A stretch of 64,000 bases of DNA from Myroides profundi (GCF_000833025.1 NZ_CP010817.1:1302001-1366000), one strand, 5' to 3'. Positions 35,120-45,189 are shown, counted from the stretch's first letter. Notes: a model not told the origin generated them from the letters alone. Translations and numbers: made by a program.

Positions 35120-36229
35120 ATGGCGACTAAGAAAGTAAAAGAGGAATCACTGTTTTTAAAACACTATCGATTAATGGTAGTGCCATTGGTATTTTTACTT
35201 TATTTATTCTCTCATTTTTTACTTAATCCTTATGATGCAGATTGGTTCAGAATGGATGTAGAGGAGATGTGGGAGTCTGCCTTTGTTCTTTTTCTATACT
35301 GTATGGCCATCACAGAGGTGAGTCTCTGGTTGAGTAGAGCTTTGAATAAGTTTTTGCCTTGGGATAAGCAGCCTGTGATGCGTGTAGTAGTACAGTTCTT
35401 CTTACTACTTATTTTTATCTTTACAGTATATTTTGCTATTAATTTTGTGTATGTTTATCTGTCTCCTTATGAGTCTTTTGAATTAATAGATTTAGAGGCA
35501 AAGATAGATTTATGGCAGTCATTAATCATTAGTTTAAATACAGGGATTTTTATCAGTGCTATTCACACAGGCTATTTTTTGATTAATAATTGGAAAAAGT
35601 CCATGGTGGATGCTGCAGAGCTTAAATTAAAAGCAGAACAACTAGAACGTATCGCTAGTCAGTCAGAGTTAGAATCACTAAAGATGCAACTAGACCCTCA
35701 TTTTTTATTTAATAACTTCAGTACACTATCTGAGTTAGTAATAGAAGATCAGGATATCGCTGTTAAGTTTATAGATCACTTATCGCTAGTATATCGTTAT
35801 ATGCTATCTAATGTTAGAAAGAACACCATCAGTCTGTTAGAAGAGTTGACTTTCGTAGAGTCTTATTTTTACTTAATCAAAGAAAGAATGGGGGCGAAAG
35901 TACAGTTAAATATAAATGTGCAAGAGGAAGATAAGAAAAACTTCTATGTGGCACCTATCGCTATACAGTTATTAGTAGAGAATGCTGTGAAGCACAATAG
36001 TGCTTCTAAAGAGAGTCCTCTGAGAATAGATATTTATGTAGAAGAGGATTACGTAGTGATTCAAAATAATATACAAGAGCTAGTCGTGACTCTACCTTCT
36101 TCTAAAGTAGGGTTGACGAATATAAAGGAACGCTATCGTCTGCTAAGTAAGCACAAGGTTCTTATTCAGAAAACGGATAAAGATTTTGTGGTAAGATTGC
36201 CTTTGTTACTTAATAAGAATGACAAATAA
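35120..36229 (+). CDS. LytS/YehU-type sensor histidine kinase
   Basis: This is a 369-residue membrane kinase. Four hydrophobic segments lie in the first 155 residues, followed by a coiled-coil linker (about 160-190). The His_kinase domain has the phospho-acceptor His194 in LDPHFLFNN, and a GHKL ATPase domain has LLVENAVKH near 290. This is the short sensor type common in Bacteroidetes. The response regulator gene follows after 29 bases, and an RND efflux operon comes next. Confidence 0.92.
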   Translation: MATKKVKEESLFLKHYRLMVVPLVFLLYLFSHFLLNPYDADWFRMDVEEMWESAFVLFLYCMAITEVSLWLSRALNKFLPWDKQPVMRVVVQFFLLLIFIFTVYFAINFVYVYLSPYESFELIDLEAKIDLWQSLIISLNTGIFISAIHTGYFLINNWKKSMVDAAELKLKAEQLERIASQSELESLKMQLDPHFLFNNFSTLSELVIEDQDIAVKFIDHLSLVYRYMLSNVRKNTISLLEELTFVESYFYLIKERMGAKVQLNINVQEEDKKNFYVAPIAIQLLVENAVKHNSASKESPLRIDIYVEEDYVVIQNNIQELVVTLPSSKVGLTNIKERYRLLSKHKVLIQKTDKDFVVRLPLLLNKNDK

Positions 36230-36258
36230 TCAGAAATAATAGCTTAAGAAAAATATAC

Positions 36259-37020
36259 ATGATGAAAGTTTTGATCGTAGAGGATGAGGTAAGAAATGCT
36301 AATAAATTATCTCGCTTATTGCAGGTATTAGATTCCACTATAGAAATCGTAGCTGTAGTAGAAAGTGTAAAAGAATGTATAGAATGGTTGCAGCATCACG
36401 AGGAACCGTCTTTGATCATGATGGATATTAGATTAGAAGATGGTTTGTGTTTTGAAATATTTGAACAGATAGAGATAAAGGCTCCTGTGATATTTACGAC
36501 TTCTTATGACGAGTATGCTCTAAAAGCATTTAAGGTGAATAGTATAGATTATATTATGAAACCTGTGAGGGAAGAAGAGTTAGAACAGGCATTGAATAAG
36601 TTTAAATCACTTAGAAGTACTCCTGTATTAAGTGATTCTATTAAAGATATACTTGGCAGTTTACACAAGAAAGAAGCTTTTTATCGTTCACGTTTTTTGA
36701 TTCCTTATAAGGATGGTTTTAAGACTGTGAAGGTAGGTGAGATCGATTTTATTTATTCAGAATTAAAGATTACACATTTAGTCTTAAAGGATAAAACTAC
36801 TGTAATCGTGAGTCAGACCTTAGAGGAGTTAGAGGAAGAGTTGTCACCTGAGATATTCTTTAGAGCGAATAGACAGCATATCGTGAGTGTGGATAGTATA
36901 GAGCATGTACAGAACTACTATAATGGTAAATTAAAAATAGGCTTATTAAAAGATCCTCAGAGAGAGGTAATCGTAAGCCGTGAGAAGGCGCCATTACTTA
37001 AAAATTGGTTAAATTCATAA
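36259..37020 (+). CDS. LytTR-family response regulator
   Basis: This is a 253-residue regulator. The receiver domain (about 1-120) has the acidic pair at 9-10, Asp56 in MMDIRL and Lys in MKPV near 106. A LytTR DNA-binding domain spans about 150-250, with FFRANRQHIVS near 210. It is the partner of the upstream kinase and lies directly before an RND efflux operon, which is the likely target. Confidence 0.94.
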   Translation: MMKVLIVEDEVRNANKLSRLLQVLDSTIEIVAVVESVKECIEWLQHHEEPSLIMMDIRLEDGLCFEIFEQIEIKAPVIFTTSYDEYALKAFKVNSIDYIMKPVREEELEQALNKFKSLRSTPVLSDSIKDILGSLHKKEAFYRSRFLIPYKDGFKTVKVGEIDFIYSELKITHLVLKDKTTVIVSQTLEELEEELSPEIFFRANRQHIVSVDSIEHVQNYYNGKLKIGLLKDPQREVIVSREKAPLLKNWLNS

Positions 37021-37042
37021 AGCTACATTAGTAGCTTTTTTT
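37018..37042 (+). terminator. Intrinsic terminator of the LytS/LytTR operon
   Basis: AAAGCTAC pairs with GTAGCTTT around ATTA, then a T run, overlapping the stop codon. Confidence 0.85.
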
Positions 37043-37095
37043 GTGTCTATCTATAAGTATAAGAGAATGTTTATTCAGGTAAGTAATCAGTTTTG

Positions 37096-37127
37096 ACGTT
37101 TCAGGTTCGAATTTTTACGCTTCGAAC
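37096..37127. promoter_or_regulatory. Candidate operator of the RND efflux operon
   Basis: GTTCGAA (37105-37111) and TTCGAAC (37121-37127) are exact inverted repeats 9 bases apart. The preceding ACGTTTCAGG (37096-37105) resembles CCGTTTCAAG (35027-35036) in the kinase promoter, a possible common LytTR half-site. The region is 60-90 bases before the adaptor start. Confidence 0.45.
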
Positions 37128-37186
37128 TAATTCTAGAAGTTGGAGCGGTATAATTTTTGATTTTTGTTGTGTTAAAAGCGTTAGAA

Positions 37187-38371
37187 ATGAATAAAATTTA
37201 TAGAAGTACGAAAGTTTTGTTTTTAGGAGGACTATTATTTGGTTTATCTGTATTTTTCGTTAGTTGTAAAAGTGATGCAAACGAAGGAGCAGAAACAACA
37301 TCTGTATTAGAGGTAAAAACCAGTATAGTGGAGAAAGGTGATGCATTAGTATTAAAGAAGTATACTGCATCATTAGAAGGAAGAGTTAACGTAGAAGTAC
37401 GTGCACAAGCTTCTGGATATATCGAGAAGATATTAGTAGAAGAGGGAAGTTACGTAAAGAAAGGTCAGGCATTAATACTTATAGATGCACAACCTTATCG
37501 CATTCAGTTGAATAATGCTAATGCGAGTTTAAAAGCAGCACAAGCAGCTTTAGTAAATGCTCAGTTAGAAAGAGATAAAGTACAATCTTTATTAGATAAT
37601 AAATTCGTTTCTCCAATACAGTTAAAAACGGCAGATGCGGCATTAGATAATGCAAAAGCTAATGTAGCACAAGCGCAGGCAGCTGTGGCAGAAGCTAAGT
37701 TGAACTTGAGCTACTGTACTATTACAGCTCCAGTAGATGGGTTCTTAGGTCGTATCACTAAACGTGTAGGAAACTTAGTAACTGCGGGTGAAGCAGAAGA
37801 ATTGACTACAATGTCAGATATCTCTCAGATGTATGCTTACTTCTCATTGACAGAAGCTGATTATTTTAATTTAGTAAAAGAGAATGGCAGTTCTGATAAT
37901 GTATTAAAGATGCCTATAGAGTTAGAATTAAGTAATGGTGATAAATACCCTATCACAGGTAAGGTAGATGTGATTAATGGTGAGTTTGATGCTGGTACGA
38001 ACTCTATTAGCGTACGTGCAGTATTTGATAATCCAGATCGTCTATTGAGAAATGGTGGTACAGGAATAGTGAACTTGATGGCTACTCATAAAAATGTAGT
38101 ACAAATTCCTATCGCTGCAACATCAGATTTACAGGATAAGATATTCGCTTATGTGGTGAATAAGGATAATACTGTAGACCAAAGACAGCTTAAAATCATA
38201 GGGAAGAACTTACATACTTACTTTATCGAAAGTGGCGTGAATCAAGGAGAAACTCTAGCTATTACAGGTGTGAATCAACTACAAGATGGTATGTCAGTAG
38301 CAGTGCTAGCTGCACCAACAAAGAATGTAGGAGGAAATGTAGATTCACAAACAGCAAAGGCTAGTGAGTAA
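37187..38371 (+). CDS. RND efflux periplasmic adaptor (membrane fusion protein)
   Basis: This adaptor links the inner-membrane RND pump to the outer-membrane channel. It has 394 residues from ATG 37187; an upstream in-frame ATG at 37157 would bury the lipoprotein signal. The lipobox is FVSC with Cys27. A lipoyl domain (about 60-90 and 170-200) flanks an alpha-helical hairpin (about 95-165), followed by beta-barrel and membrane-proximal domains, as in AcrA/MexA. First gene of a three-gene operon, 42 bases before the pump gene. Confidence 0.93.
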   Translation: MNKIYRSTKVLFLGGLLFGLSVFFVSCKSDANEGAETTSVLEVKTSIVEKGDALVLKKYTASLEGRVNVEVRAQASGYIEKILVEEGSYVKKGQALILIDAQPYRIQLNNANASLKAAQAALVNAQLERDKVQSLLDNKFVSPIQLKTADAALDNAKANVAQAQAAVAEAKLNLSYCTITAPVDGFLGRITKRVGNLVTAGEAEELTTMSDISQMYAYFSLTEADYFNLVKENGSSDNVLKMPIELELSNGDKYPITGKVDVINGEFDAGTNSISVRAVFDNPDRLLRNGGTGIVNLMATHKNVVQIPIAATSDLQDKIFAYVVNKDNTVDQRQLKIIGKNLHTYFIESGVNQGETLAITGVNQLQDGMSVAVLAAPTKNVGGNVDSQTAKASE

Positions 38372-38413
38372 TCCCTAGATGTCTTCATTATTTAATTAAA
38401 ACAAACAGAACAA

Positions 38414-41400
38414 ATGCTTAAAAAGATTATACATAGGCCAGTATTGGCTACCGTTATATCTCTTATTATAGTAATATTAGGGGCGGTTGGTTTAACACAG
38501 TTACCGATCGCACAGTTCCCTGATATTGCACCTCCTAGTGTTACAGTAGCGGCTTCTTATCCAGGGGGTAATGCCGAGACAGTATTAAAATCTGTGGTTA
38601 CTCCTCTAGAGGAGGTAATCAACGGGGTGGAGAATATGACTCATATCGAATCAACAGCTAGTAATGATGGTACAGCTTCTATCACTGTTTTCTTTGATTT
38701 AGAGACAGATCCAGATCAAGCTGCAGTTAACGTACAAAATAGGGTAGCACAGGTATCTGGTATTTTACCAGCTGAGGTATTGCAAGCTGGGGTAATCACT
38801 CAGAAAGAGCAGAGAGGTATGATTATGATTATTGACCTTATCAGTGAGGACAATACGTTATATGACGAAACATTCGTACAGAACTATGCTCGTATTAATT
38901 TAGTACGTGAGTTAAAACGTATTAAGGGAGTTGGTAAAGTACAGTTGTATGGTGAGAAAGATTATGCTATGCGTGTATGGTTAGATCCACACAAATTAGC
39001 TAATAGAGGATTAACTCCTAAAGATGTAGAGCGTGCTATCCAAAGTCAGAGTATGGAAGTAGCAGCAGGTAACTTAGGACAGAATGCTGGTGGAGCAGTT
39101 CAGTATACGCTTACTTATCCTGGAAAATATAATACACCAGAGCAATTCGAAGACATTGTAGTTCAAGCTGATAAAAGTGGTAATGTATTATATCTTAAAG
39201 ACATTGCACGTATAGAGTTTGGTGCAGTGGCTTATGATGAAGAGAATAAGATTAACAGCTTAGATGCTGTATCTATGGCTGTGTTCCAAACAAAAGGATC
39301 AAATGCCAATGAGATTCAGACACAAGTATATAAAGTGATAGAGGATTTAACGCCTCAATTACCAAAAGGATTAAAATACAATGTAACCTTTGCTAATAAA
39401 ACACAATTAGACGAGTCTATTAATCAAGTAAAAACTACGTTGATTGAAGCGTTCTTACTAGTGTTCGTAATTGTATACATTTTCTTACAAGATTTTAGAT
39501 CTACTATTATTCCAGCGATAGCAGTGCCAGTATCATTGATCGGTACTTTCTTTTTCTTGAATATGTTAGGATTCTCTATCAATATGTTGACACTATTTGC
39601 ATTAGTATTAGCGATTGGTATTGTAGTAGATGATGCTATTGTGGTCGTAGAGGCCGTCCATAGTACGATGGAGCTCGAAGGATTAGATGCAAAAGAAGCA
39701 ACATCTAAAGCGATGAGCGAAATTTCAGGTGCGATTATCTCGATTACTTTAGTAATGTCAGCAGTATTCTTACCTGTAGGTTTTATGGAAGGTCCAGTGG
39801 GAGTATTCTATAAGCAGTTTGCATATACACTTGCGATAGCGATTATGATCTCGGCAGTAAATGCTTTGACATTGAGTCCAGCGTTATGTGCTTTATTACT
39901 TAAAAATCACCACCATGATTTAGAACACAATGCAGGTGAAACAAAAAAGAATGGTTTTAAAACTAGATTCTTTAGATCATTTAATGCAGGGTTTACTTCA
40001 TTAACGAATAAGTATATCGGTGGAGTTAAGTTCTTAATTAAGAGAAAGGTATTGAGCCTATGTATCTTATTAGGATCTATTGTAGGAATGGTATTCTTAA
40101 TGAATTCAACTCCTAAAGGGTTTATTCCAAACGAGGATCAAGGGTTTGCGATGTTTGCACTTTCATTACCTCCAGGATCATCTATTGATAGAACTGCAGC
40201 AGTATTAAAAGACGGTGATGAGATCATGAGAAAGCATCCTTCTGTAAAGGCAGTTACTACTATTTCTGGATTTAATATATTAGGTAATGCTGCCAGTCCA
40301 GCATACGGTATGGGATTCATCTCATTTAAGGATTTAAAAGAAAGAGGAGAAGTAAGAGATATTAATGAAATCATAGCTGAATTAAATGCGCAATTGACTT
40401 CATTAAAAGAAGGAGAGTTTTATGTATTTGCCAATCCAACTGTACCAGGATTCGGAGACTTCGATGGATTAGAGTTGGTTGTTCAAGATAAAAGAGGAGG
40501 AAGCATTGAAGATTTTGCAAATGTTGTAAATCAATTCAATAAGGATTTGAGTGATACAGATGAGGTACAGAGTGCCTTCACGATGTTTAAAGCTGATTTC
40601 CCAATGTATAAGATCGTAGTAGATCCTGTAAAGGCAAAGATGCATGGAGTGGATGTAAGTGATATGATGAGTGCAGTTCAATTATTCTATGGATCAGCAC
40701 AGGTGAACGACTTTAACCGTTTTGGTAAACAGTTTAAGGTGTTTGTTCAAGGAGATGCACAGTTTAGAGCAGATGAAGAATCATTTAAGACTATATATGT
40801 TACAGCTGGTTCTGGAGAGATGATTCCAATCAGTTCATTGGCACATTTAGAAAAAGTGTATGGTCCACAGGCAATTAGTCGTCATAACTTATTTAACTCT
40901 ATTGCTGTGAATGGTATTATTAAACCAGGAGTAAGTACAGGTGATGCAATGAAAGCAGTAGAGAAAGTAGCTGCTGAGAAATTACCAGCAGGTTATGGAA
41001 TCGAATGGTTAGGATTGAGTAAAGAGGAGCAAAAGTCAGGTGGACAGATGGTATTTATTTTTGGTTTATCAATCTTGTTTATCTACTTTATTCTTTCGGC
41101 TCAGTATGAGAGTTATATCTTACCATTAGTAGTATTGTTATCATTACCAGTTGGTATTATGGGGGTGTTCCTAGCTATTGGAGCTGTGGGAATAGCTAAT
41201 AATATCTATGTACAGGTAGGGCTCATCATGCTGGTCGGACTGTTAGCTAAGAATGCTATTTTGATTGTAGAATTTGCTGTTCAGAAACGTCAAGGAGGAA
41301 TGAGTATTGTGGATGCAGCTGTTGAAGCTTCTCGTTTACGTCTTCGTCCTATTTTAATGACATCGTTTGCATTTATCGCTGGATTGGTGCCACTGATGTT

Positions 41401-41578
41401 TGTTCAGGGATCATCAGCACAAGGTAACCATTCTATTAGTATTGGTACTGCAGGAGGGATGGTAGTAGGAGTTGTTTTAGGAGTATTTGTTATTCCATTC
41501 CTATATGTATTCTTCCAATATTTACAAGAGAAAGTGAGTGGGAAAGCACCAGAACAACCAGAGGTATTAGAAGACTAA
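38414..41578 (+). CDS. RND efflux pump, HAE1 (AcrB/MexB-type) permease
   Basis: This is a 1054-residue proton-driven drug exporter. It has twelve membrane helices in two repeats, two large periplasmic porter/docking loops, the paired TM4 aspartates D406 and D407 in VVDDAIVVVEAV, and the TM10 lysine in LLAKNAILIVEF. These complete the proton relay. The length is typical of HAE1 multidrug pumps. It sits between its adaptor and its outer-membrane channel genes and downstream of the LytTR system. Confidence 0.96.
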   Translation: MLKKIIHRPVLATVISLIIVILGAVGLTQLPIAQFPDIAPPSVTVAASYPGGNAETVLKSVVTPLEEVINGVENMTHIESTASNDGTASITVFFDLETDPDQAAVNVQNRVAQVSGILPAEVLQAGVITQKEQRGMIMIIDLISEDNTLYDETFVQNYARINLVRELKRIKGVGKVQLYGEKDYAMRVWLDPHKLANRGLTPKDVERAIQSQSMEVAAGNLGQNAGGAVQYTLTYPGKYNTPEQFEDIVVQADKSGNVLYLKDIARIEFGAVAYDEENKINSLDAVSMAVFQTKGSNANEIQTQVYKVIEDLTPQLPKGLKYNVTFANKTQLDESINQVKTTLIEAFLLVFVIVYIFLQDFRSTIIPAIAVPVSLIGTFFFLNMLGFSINMLTLFALVLAIGIVVDDAIVVVEAVHSTMELEGLDAKEATSKAMSEISGAIISITLVMSAVFLPVGFMEGPVGVFYKQFAYTLAIAIMISAVNALTLSPALCALLLKNHHHDLEHNAGETKKNGFKTRFFRSFNAGFTSLTNKYIGGVKFLIKRKVLSLCILLGSIVGMVFLMNSTPKGFIPNEDQGFAMFALSLPPGSSIDRTAAVLKDGDEIMRKHPSVKAVTTISGFNILGNAASPAYGMGFISFKDLKERGEVRDINEIIAELNAQLTSLKEGEFYVFANPTVPGFGDFDGLELVVQDKRGGSIEDFANVVNQFNKDLSDTDEVQSAFTMFKADFPMYKIVVDPVKAKMHGVDVSDMMSAVQLFYGSAQVNDFNRFGKQFKVFVQGDAQFRADEESFKTIYVTAGSGEMIPISSLAHLEKVYGPQAISRHNLFNSIAVNGIIKPGVSTGDAMKAVEKVAAEKLPAGYGIEWLGLSKEEQKSGGQMVFIFGLSILFIYFILSAQYESYILPLVVLLSLPVGIMGVFLAIGAVGIANNIYVQVGLIMLVGLLAKNAILIVEFAVQKRQGGMSIVDAAVEASRLRLRPILMTSFAFIAGLVPLMFVQGSSAQGNHSISIGTAGGMVVGVVLGVFVIPFLYVFFQYLQEKVSGKAPEQPEVLED

Positions 41579-41607
41579 TAGTTCAACAGACTGTAATTAA
41601 TTAGAGA

Positions 41608-42999
41608 ATGAAAAAAATAGTATATATAGTAATAGGTTCGATTTTTTTCACTGCTTGTAAAGTAGGGAAAGACTATGAAAGACCAACAGTAGAAAAGCCA
41701 GAGCAGTTTTATCAAGAAACTGTTTCTGATACTACTGCTAATAATCTAGCTAAACTTAGTTATTCGGAGTTCTTTAAGAATGAAGAATTAACTAGTTTAA
41801 TACAAATAGCTTTAGAACGAAATGCGGATTTACAAGTAGCTGTTAAGAATATAGAACAGACTAATCTATTGTATACGCAATCTAAGATGGCTTTGTTGCC
41901 ACAATTAACAATGAATGTGGCAGCTAGTAGAACAGAATCTTCTAAGAATAGTTACTTAGCAGCTAATGATGCAGGACGTGTTAATGATGATTTTAATGCT
42001 AATCTAGACTTGTCTTGGGAATTAGATATTTGGGGGAAGCTTAGAAGGGAGAAAGAGGCTGCATTAGCAACAATGTTACAAACTGAAGAGATAAAGCGTG
42101 CAATACAGAATAGATTAGTAGCTGAGGTAGCAACAAGCTATATTAATTTATTAATGCTTGATGAACAACTTAAGATAGCAAAGGAAGGAATTATCCTTCG
42201 TGAGAATACTTATTTGTTGACCAAAAAAATGTTTGAGGTAGGTAATGAGACTATTGTAGCGATGCAACAAGCAGAGGCACAATGGTTAGAGTCTAAAGAG
42301 TTATTACCTCAATTAGAGCAAGAAATTGCTTTACAAGAAAGTGGATTGAATTTGCTTTTAAATAATTATCCGCAGGCAATTTCTCGTTCTGTTACTATAG
42401 GTGGTTTAAGTTTTGTTACTGATTTAAATACGGGTGTACCTGCGGATTTTTTAAGTACTCGTCCTGATATACAAGTAGCGGAGTACAATCTTAAAGTAGC
42501 AAATGCGAAAGTAGGTGCTGCTCAGGGGCAGATGTATCCTAATATCGTAATATCAGCTCAAGGAGGATTAAATGCATTTAAGGCTTCGGATTGGTTCCAA
42601 ACTCCAGGTTCTTTATTTGGAATGGTAGCAGGAGGATTAGTACAGCCTTTATTTAATCAAAAGAAATTAAAAACAGCTTATGAAATCGCTGTTGTAGAAA
42701 GAGAGAAAGCTGCAATACAGTTTAAAAATACAGTTGTCACAGGATTTACTGATGTGCATAATGCATTAGTAAAAATTGACAAGATTTCTCAAAAGGAGGA
42801 GATGATGCAAAAGAGAGTGGATATATTAAACACTTCTTTGTCTAACATCAAATTTATGTTTGAGATGGATAAGGTATCTTACTTAGAGGTTATTAATGCA
42901 CAGAGTTTAGCGTTGCAAAGTAGTTTGAGTTTTGCAGAGTTAAAGAGAGATCATTTAGCATCGCTAGTTGATTTGTATAGAGCTCTGGGAGGTCATTAA
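41608..42999 (+). CDS. OprM/NodT-family outer-membrane efflux channel
   Basis: This is the TolC-like exit duct of the RND pump, 463 residues. It is a lipoprotein with Cys17 (FTAC), unlike E. coli TolC, as in OprM. Two outer-membrane efflux repeats form the coiled-coil barrel (about 60-250 and 280-455). The family motif STRPDIQVAEYNLKVANAKVG is near 285. It lies 29 bases after the pump gene and is followed by a strong terminator, so the operon is complete. Confidence 0.94.
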   Translation: MKKIVYIVIGSIFFTACKVGKDYERPTVEKPEQFYQETVSDTTANNLAKLSYSEFFKNEELTSLIQIALERNADLQVAVKNIEQTNLLYTQSKMALLPQLTMNVAASRTESSKNSYLAANDAGRVNDDFNANLDLSWELDIWGKLRREKEAALATMLQTEEIKRAIQNRLVAEVATSYINLLMLDEQLKIAKEGIILRENTYLLTKKMFEVGNETIVAMQQAEAQWLESKELLPQLEQEIALQESGLNLLLNNYPQAISRSVTIGGLSFVTDLNTGVPADFLSTRPDIQVAEYNLKVANAKVGAAQGQMYPNIVISAQGGLNAFKASDWFQTPGSLFGMVAGGLVQPLFNQKKLKTAYEIAVVEREKAAIQFKNTVVTGFTDVHNALVKIDKISQKEEMMQKRVDILNTSLSNIKFMFEMDKVSYLEVINAQSLALQSSLSFAELKRDHLASLVDLYRALGGH

Positions 43000-43029
43000 T
43001 ATAATCTAGTAGATTTTTGATTGAGGATG

Positions 43030-43062
43030 AAACCAATATTGTTTACAATATTGGTTTTTTTT
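43030..43062 (+). terminator. Intrinsic terminator of the RND operon
   Basis: AAACCAATATTG pairs with CAATATTGGTTT around TTTA, then a T run. Confidence 0.93.
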
Positions 43063-43115
43063 ATTGTAATTTAGATGTTTGGATTGTTTTTTTTCAGTCC
43101 TTTGCATCAGTTAGT

Positions 43116-43123
43116 TATCTTTG
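43116..43123 (+). promoter_or_regulatory. Promoter -7 box of the orphan adaptor gene
   Basis: TATCTTTG matches TAnnTTTG, 18 bases before the start. Confidence 0.65.
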
Positions 43124-43141
43124 TAAGGATAAGAGTGGGTT

Positions 43142-44290
43142 ATGAATAAAAAAAATGTAAAACTTCAGCAGATTATAATGACACTTCTAAGTATTGTATT
43201 CTTAGTAGGGGTGGGTTATTATGGAAATAAGGATAAAGGTGGAGAAAAGGAAGTGATTGAATCTAAAACGATTGTAGCCACTGAAGAAGTAGTCCAAACT
43301 GACAATGAAGTAGCCTTAGAAGAGGAAGAGGAGAAAACAGAAGAGGTAAAAGAGGTAGTAGCTCCTACAGTCTTAGTGTTGAATAGTAAATACCATACTT
43401 ATACAAAAGAGTATGCAGCTAAGGTCAAGATGAAGTATAGTACCCCTATCAAGGAGTCTATAGAAGGGAAAGTAGTGTCGCTTTTTATAAAAGAAGGACA
43501 GGCTATCTCAGAAGGCCAAGTAATCTATGAAGTAGAGGTAGGGAGTCTACAGGTCTCTAAGAAAGAGAAGGATAAAGAACAGAGTGAGTACAAGGGATTA
43601 AAAAAAGATCTAGAACGTGCTGAGAATAGATTACAGAAGTTAGCTAGAAGAGACAGTGTTGCTTTTGTTAAACAACGCGAGGTTGTAGAGGAGTTGCGTA
43701 AGAACCTAGTTGAGCTAAGTGATAAAATCAATGCATCTGATACGAAGTATAGTAGACATGCTGTTAAGTCTGATTATAGTGGTATCGTGAAGAATATCTC
43801 TGTTAAAGTAGGAGATGTCCTAACAGCTAATGATAAGCATAATTTGTTTACTATAGTTGGGTATGATGTGTTTTTTGAAATACCTGCTAATGATATGGTG
43901 CAGTGGAGACAAGGCATCACAGGACAGAATACTCTTGTAAGCTCATTTGAAACTAAAGAAGGACAACGTATTCCTGTCAAAGTAAATCTTAAGAATGATA
44001 CAGATATTTTCTTTTTAGATAAATCTCCTCAAGTAATGGAAGGATTAAAACTCAATGGAGAAGGTATTGCAGAGAATAGAGTGGTGATATCATTGGTATA
44101 TAAAGATGTTATAGAGATACCTTATTCTGCTATAAGTTTAACTAGTGATGGTAAGCAGTTCATAACGATTAAAGGTGAAAATGGTGTGGAAAGTAAGAAA
44201 GAAATAGTTCCTATCAGAAAATATACTTCGTATGCCTTAGTGAATGATCCTACCCTTGAAGGTGTGTCTATTGAGAATAAAAGTAATTAA
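43142..44290 (+). CDS. Orphan membrane-anchored adaptor-like (HlyD/RND MFP-type) protein
   Basis: This is a 382-residue protein with one N-terminal membrane anchor (about 10-28) and a long acidic linker (about 33-80). A biotinyl-lipoyl half (SIEGKVVSLFIKEGQAISEG, about 108-127) is followed by a charged coiled coil (about 138-200). A second lipoyl half (SDYSGIVKNISVKVGDV, about 210-226) and beta domains end the protein. This is the architecture of a membrane fusion protein. Unlike the operon upstream, it has no pump or channel partner and has its own promoter and terminator. Confidence 0.75.
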   Translation: MNKKNVKLQQIIMTLLSIVFLVGVGYYGNKDKGGEKEVIESKTIVATEEVVQTDNEVALEEEEEKTEEVKEVVAPTVLVLNSKYHTYTKEYAAKVKMKYSTPIKESIEGKVVSLFIKEGQAISEGQVIYEVEVGSLQVSKKEKDKEQSEYKGLKKDLERAENRLQKLARRDSVAFVKQREVVEELRKNLVELSDKINASDTKYSRHAVKSDYSGIVKNISVKVGDVLTANDKHNLFTIVGYDVFFEIPANDMVQWRQGITGQNTLVSSFETKEGQRIPVKVNLKNDTDIFFLDKSPQVMEGLKLNGEGIAENRVVISLVYKDVIEIPYSAISLTSDGKQFITIKGENGVESKKEIVPIRKYTSYALVNDPTLEGVSIENKSN

Positions 44291-44314
44291 TGAGATAAGT
44301 TTTTATATATAAGT

Positions 44315-44347
44315 AAAGCCCTTGTAGATGTTCTATGAGGGCTTTTT
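44315..44347 (+). terminator. Intrinsic terminator
   Basis: AAAGCCCT pairs with AGGGCTTT, followed by a T run, 24 bases after the stop. Confidence 0.85.
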
Positions 44348-44466
44348 GTTTTCAGTAAATTAACTTTAGAGGAAGGGTATAGTTATTAGAACACAGTGTG
44401 TATATTTCTTTTAGAAGATCATTTTACTGTATCTTTTTTTAGTGTAAAAGGGTTTGATATAATCAA

Positions 44467-45189
44467 TTATATATTTCCATTTTCAAAATATCCATTCCTT
44501 AGCACAGGCACACAGTTACTAATATTAAAATCACTAGCTAATAAGACGTCTTTTTCAAATCCTCTAGCTATTAATTCTTTTCCAGAACTACATTCTTTAA
44601 TATCACTTAGTAGCGTTTCTTGGCTACTTTTGAATATCGCTAGACTAGCCTTACTTTCTGGAGATAATCTATCTTCTAAATAAGAAATTATTGCTCCAGC
44701 TCCTATTACATCTTCAAGAGAGACTCTTAAAGAATTGTCTTGCCATTGTTCTCCAGCAGCGATTATAGATATTTTCTTTCCGTACTTTTTAGCAAAATTG
44801 GCTACTGCTTTAGCGTTTCTTAAGCAGCCACATAGTGTAGGGGTATTCCCTGTTGTTAAGCTAAGGGTAGCTCCATTAGGAGAAGGTAAGACTAATTTTT
44901 GATGAGGAGTAATATGGGTTAGAGAGGTTGGGGAAAGTGAAAAACCATCTGTATATTTTCGTTTAAAATCAGCTAAGATAGCTCCTACATTTTTAGCATA
45001 TTCTATAGCTGTTTCATTTTTCCATTGATATGGATAGATGAATGCTCCTCTACTAGTTGCAATATCTACACAAGTAGAAAAAGACAAAACATCGACTATT
45101 ATGATTACATCAGAAATAGGAGCAAGCTCTTCTACTCCCTTTAATCCCCATTCCATTCTTATATCGTATTCGTGTTGATTGTATATCAT
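44467..45189 (-). CDS. comB: 2-phosphosulfolactate phosphatase
   Basis: ComB removes phosphate from 2-phosphosulfolactate to give sulfolactate. It acts in coenzyme M synthesis of archaea and in sulfonate metabolism of some bacteria. The 240-residue protein shows the family motifs VDVLSFST near 31, LPSPNGATLS near 102 and AAGEQW near 144. No ComA or ComC gene is adjacent. A role in making cysteate for sulfonolipids would fit a Bacteroidetes cell, but that is inference. It is monocistronic. Confidence 0.85.
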   Translation of the reverse strand: MIYNQHEYDIRMEWGLKGVEELAPISDVIIIVDVLSFSTCVDIATSRGAFIYPYQWKNETAIEYAKNVGAILADFKRKYTDGFSLSPTSLTHITPHQKLVLPSPNGATLSLTTGNTPTLCGCLRNAKAVANFAKKYGKKISIIAAGEQWQDNSLRVSLEDVIGAGAIISYLEDRLSPESKASLAIFKSSQETLLSDIKECSSGKELIARGFEKDVLLASDFNISNCVPVLRNGYFENGNI

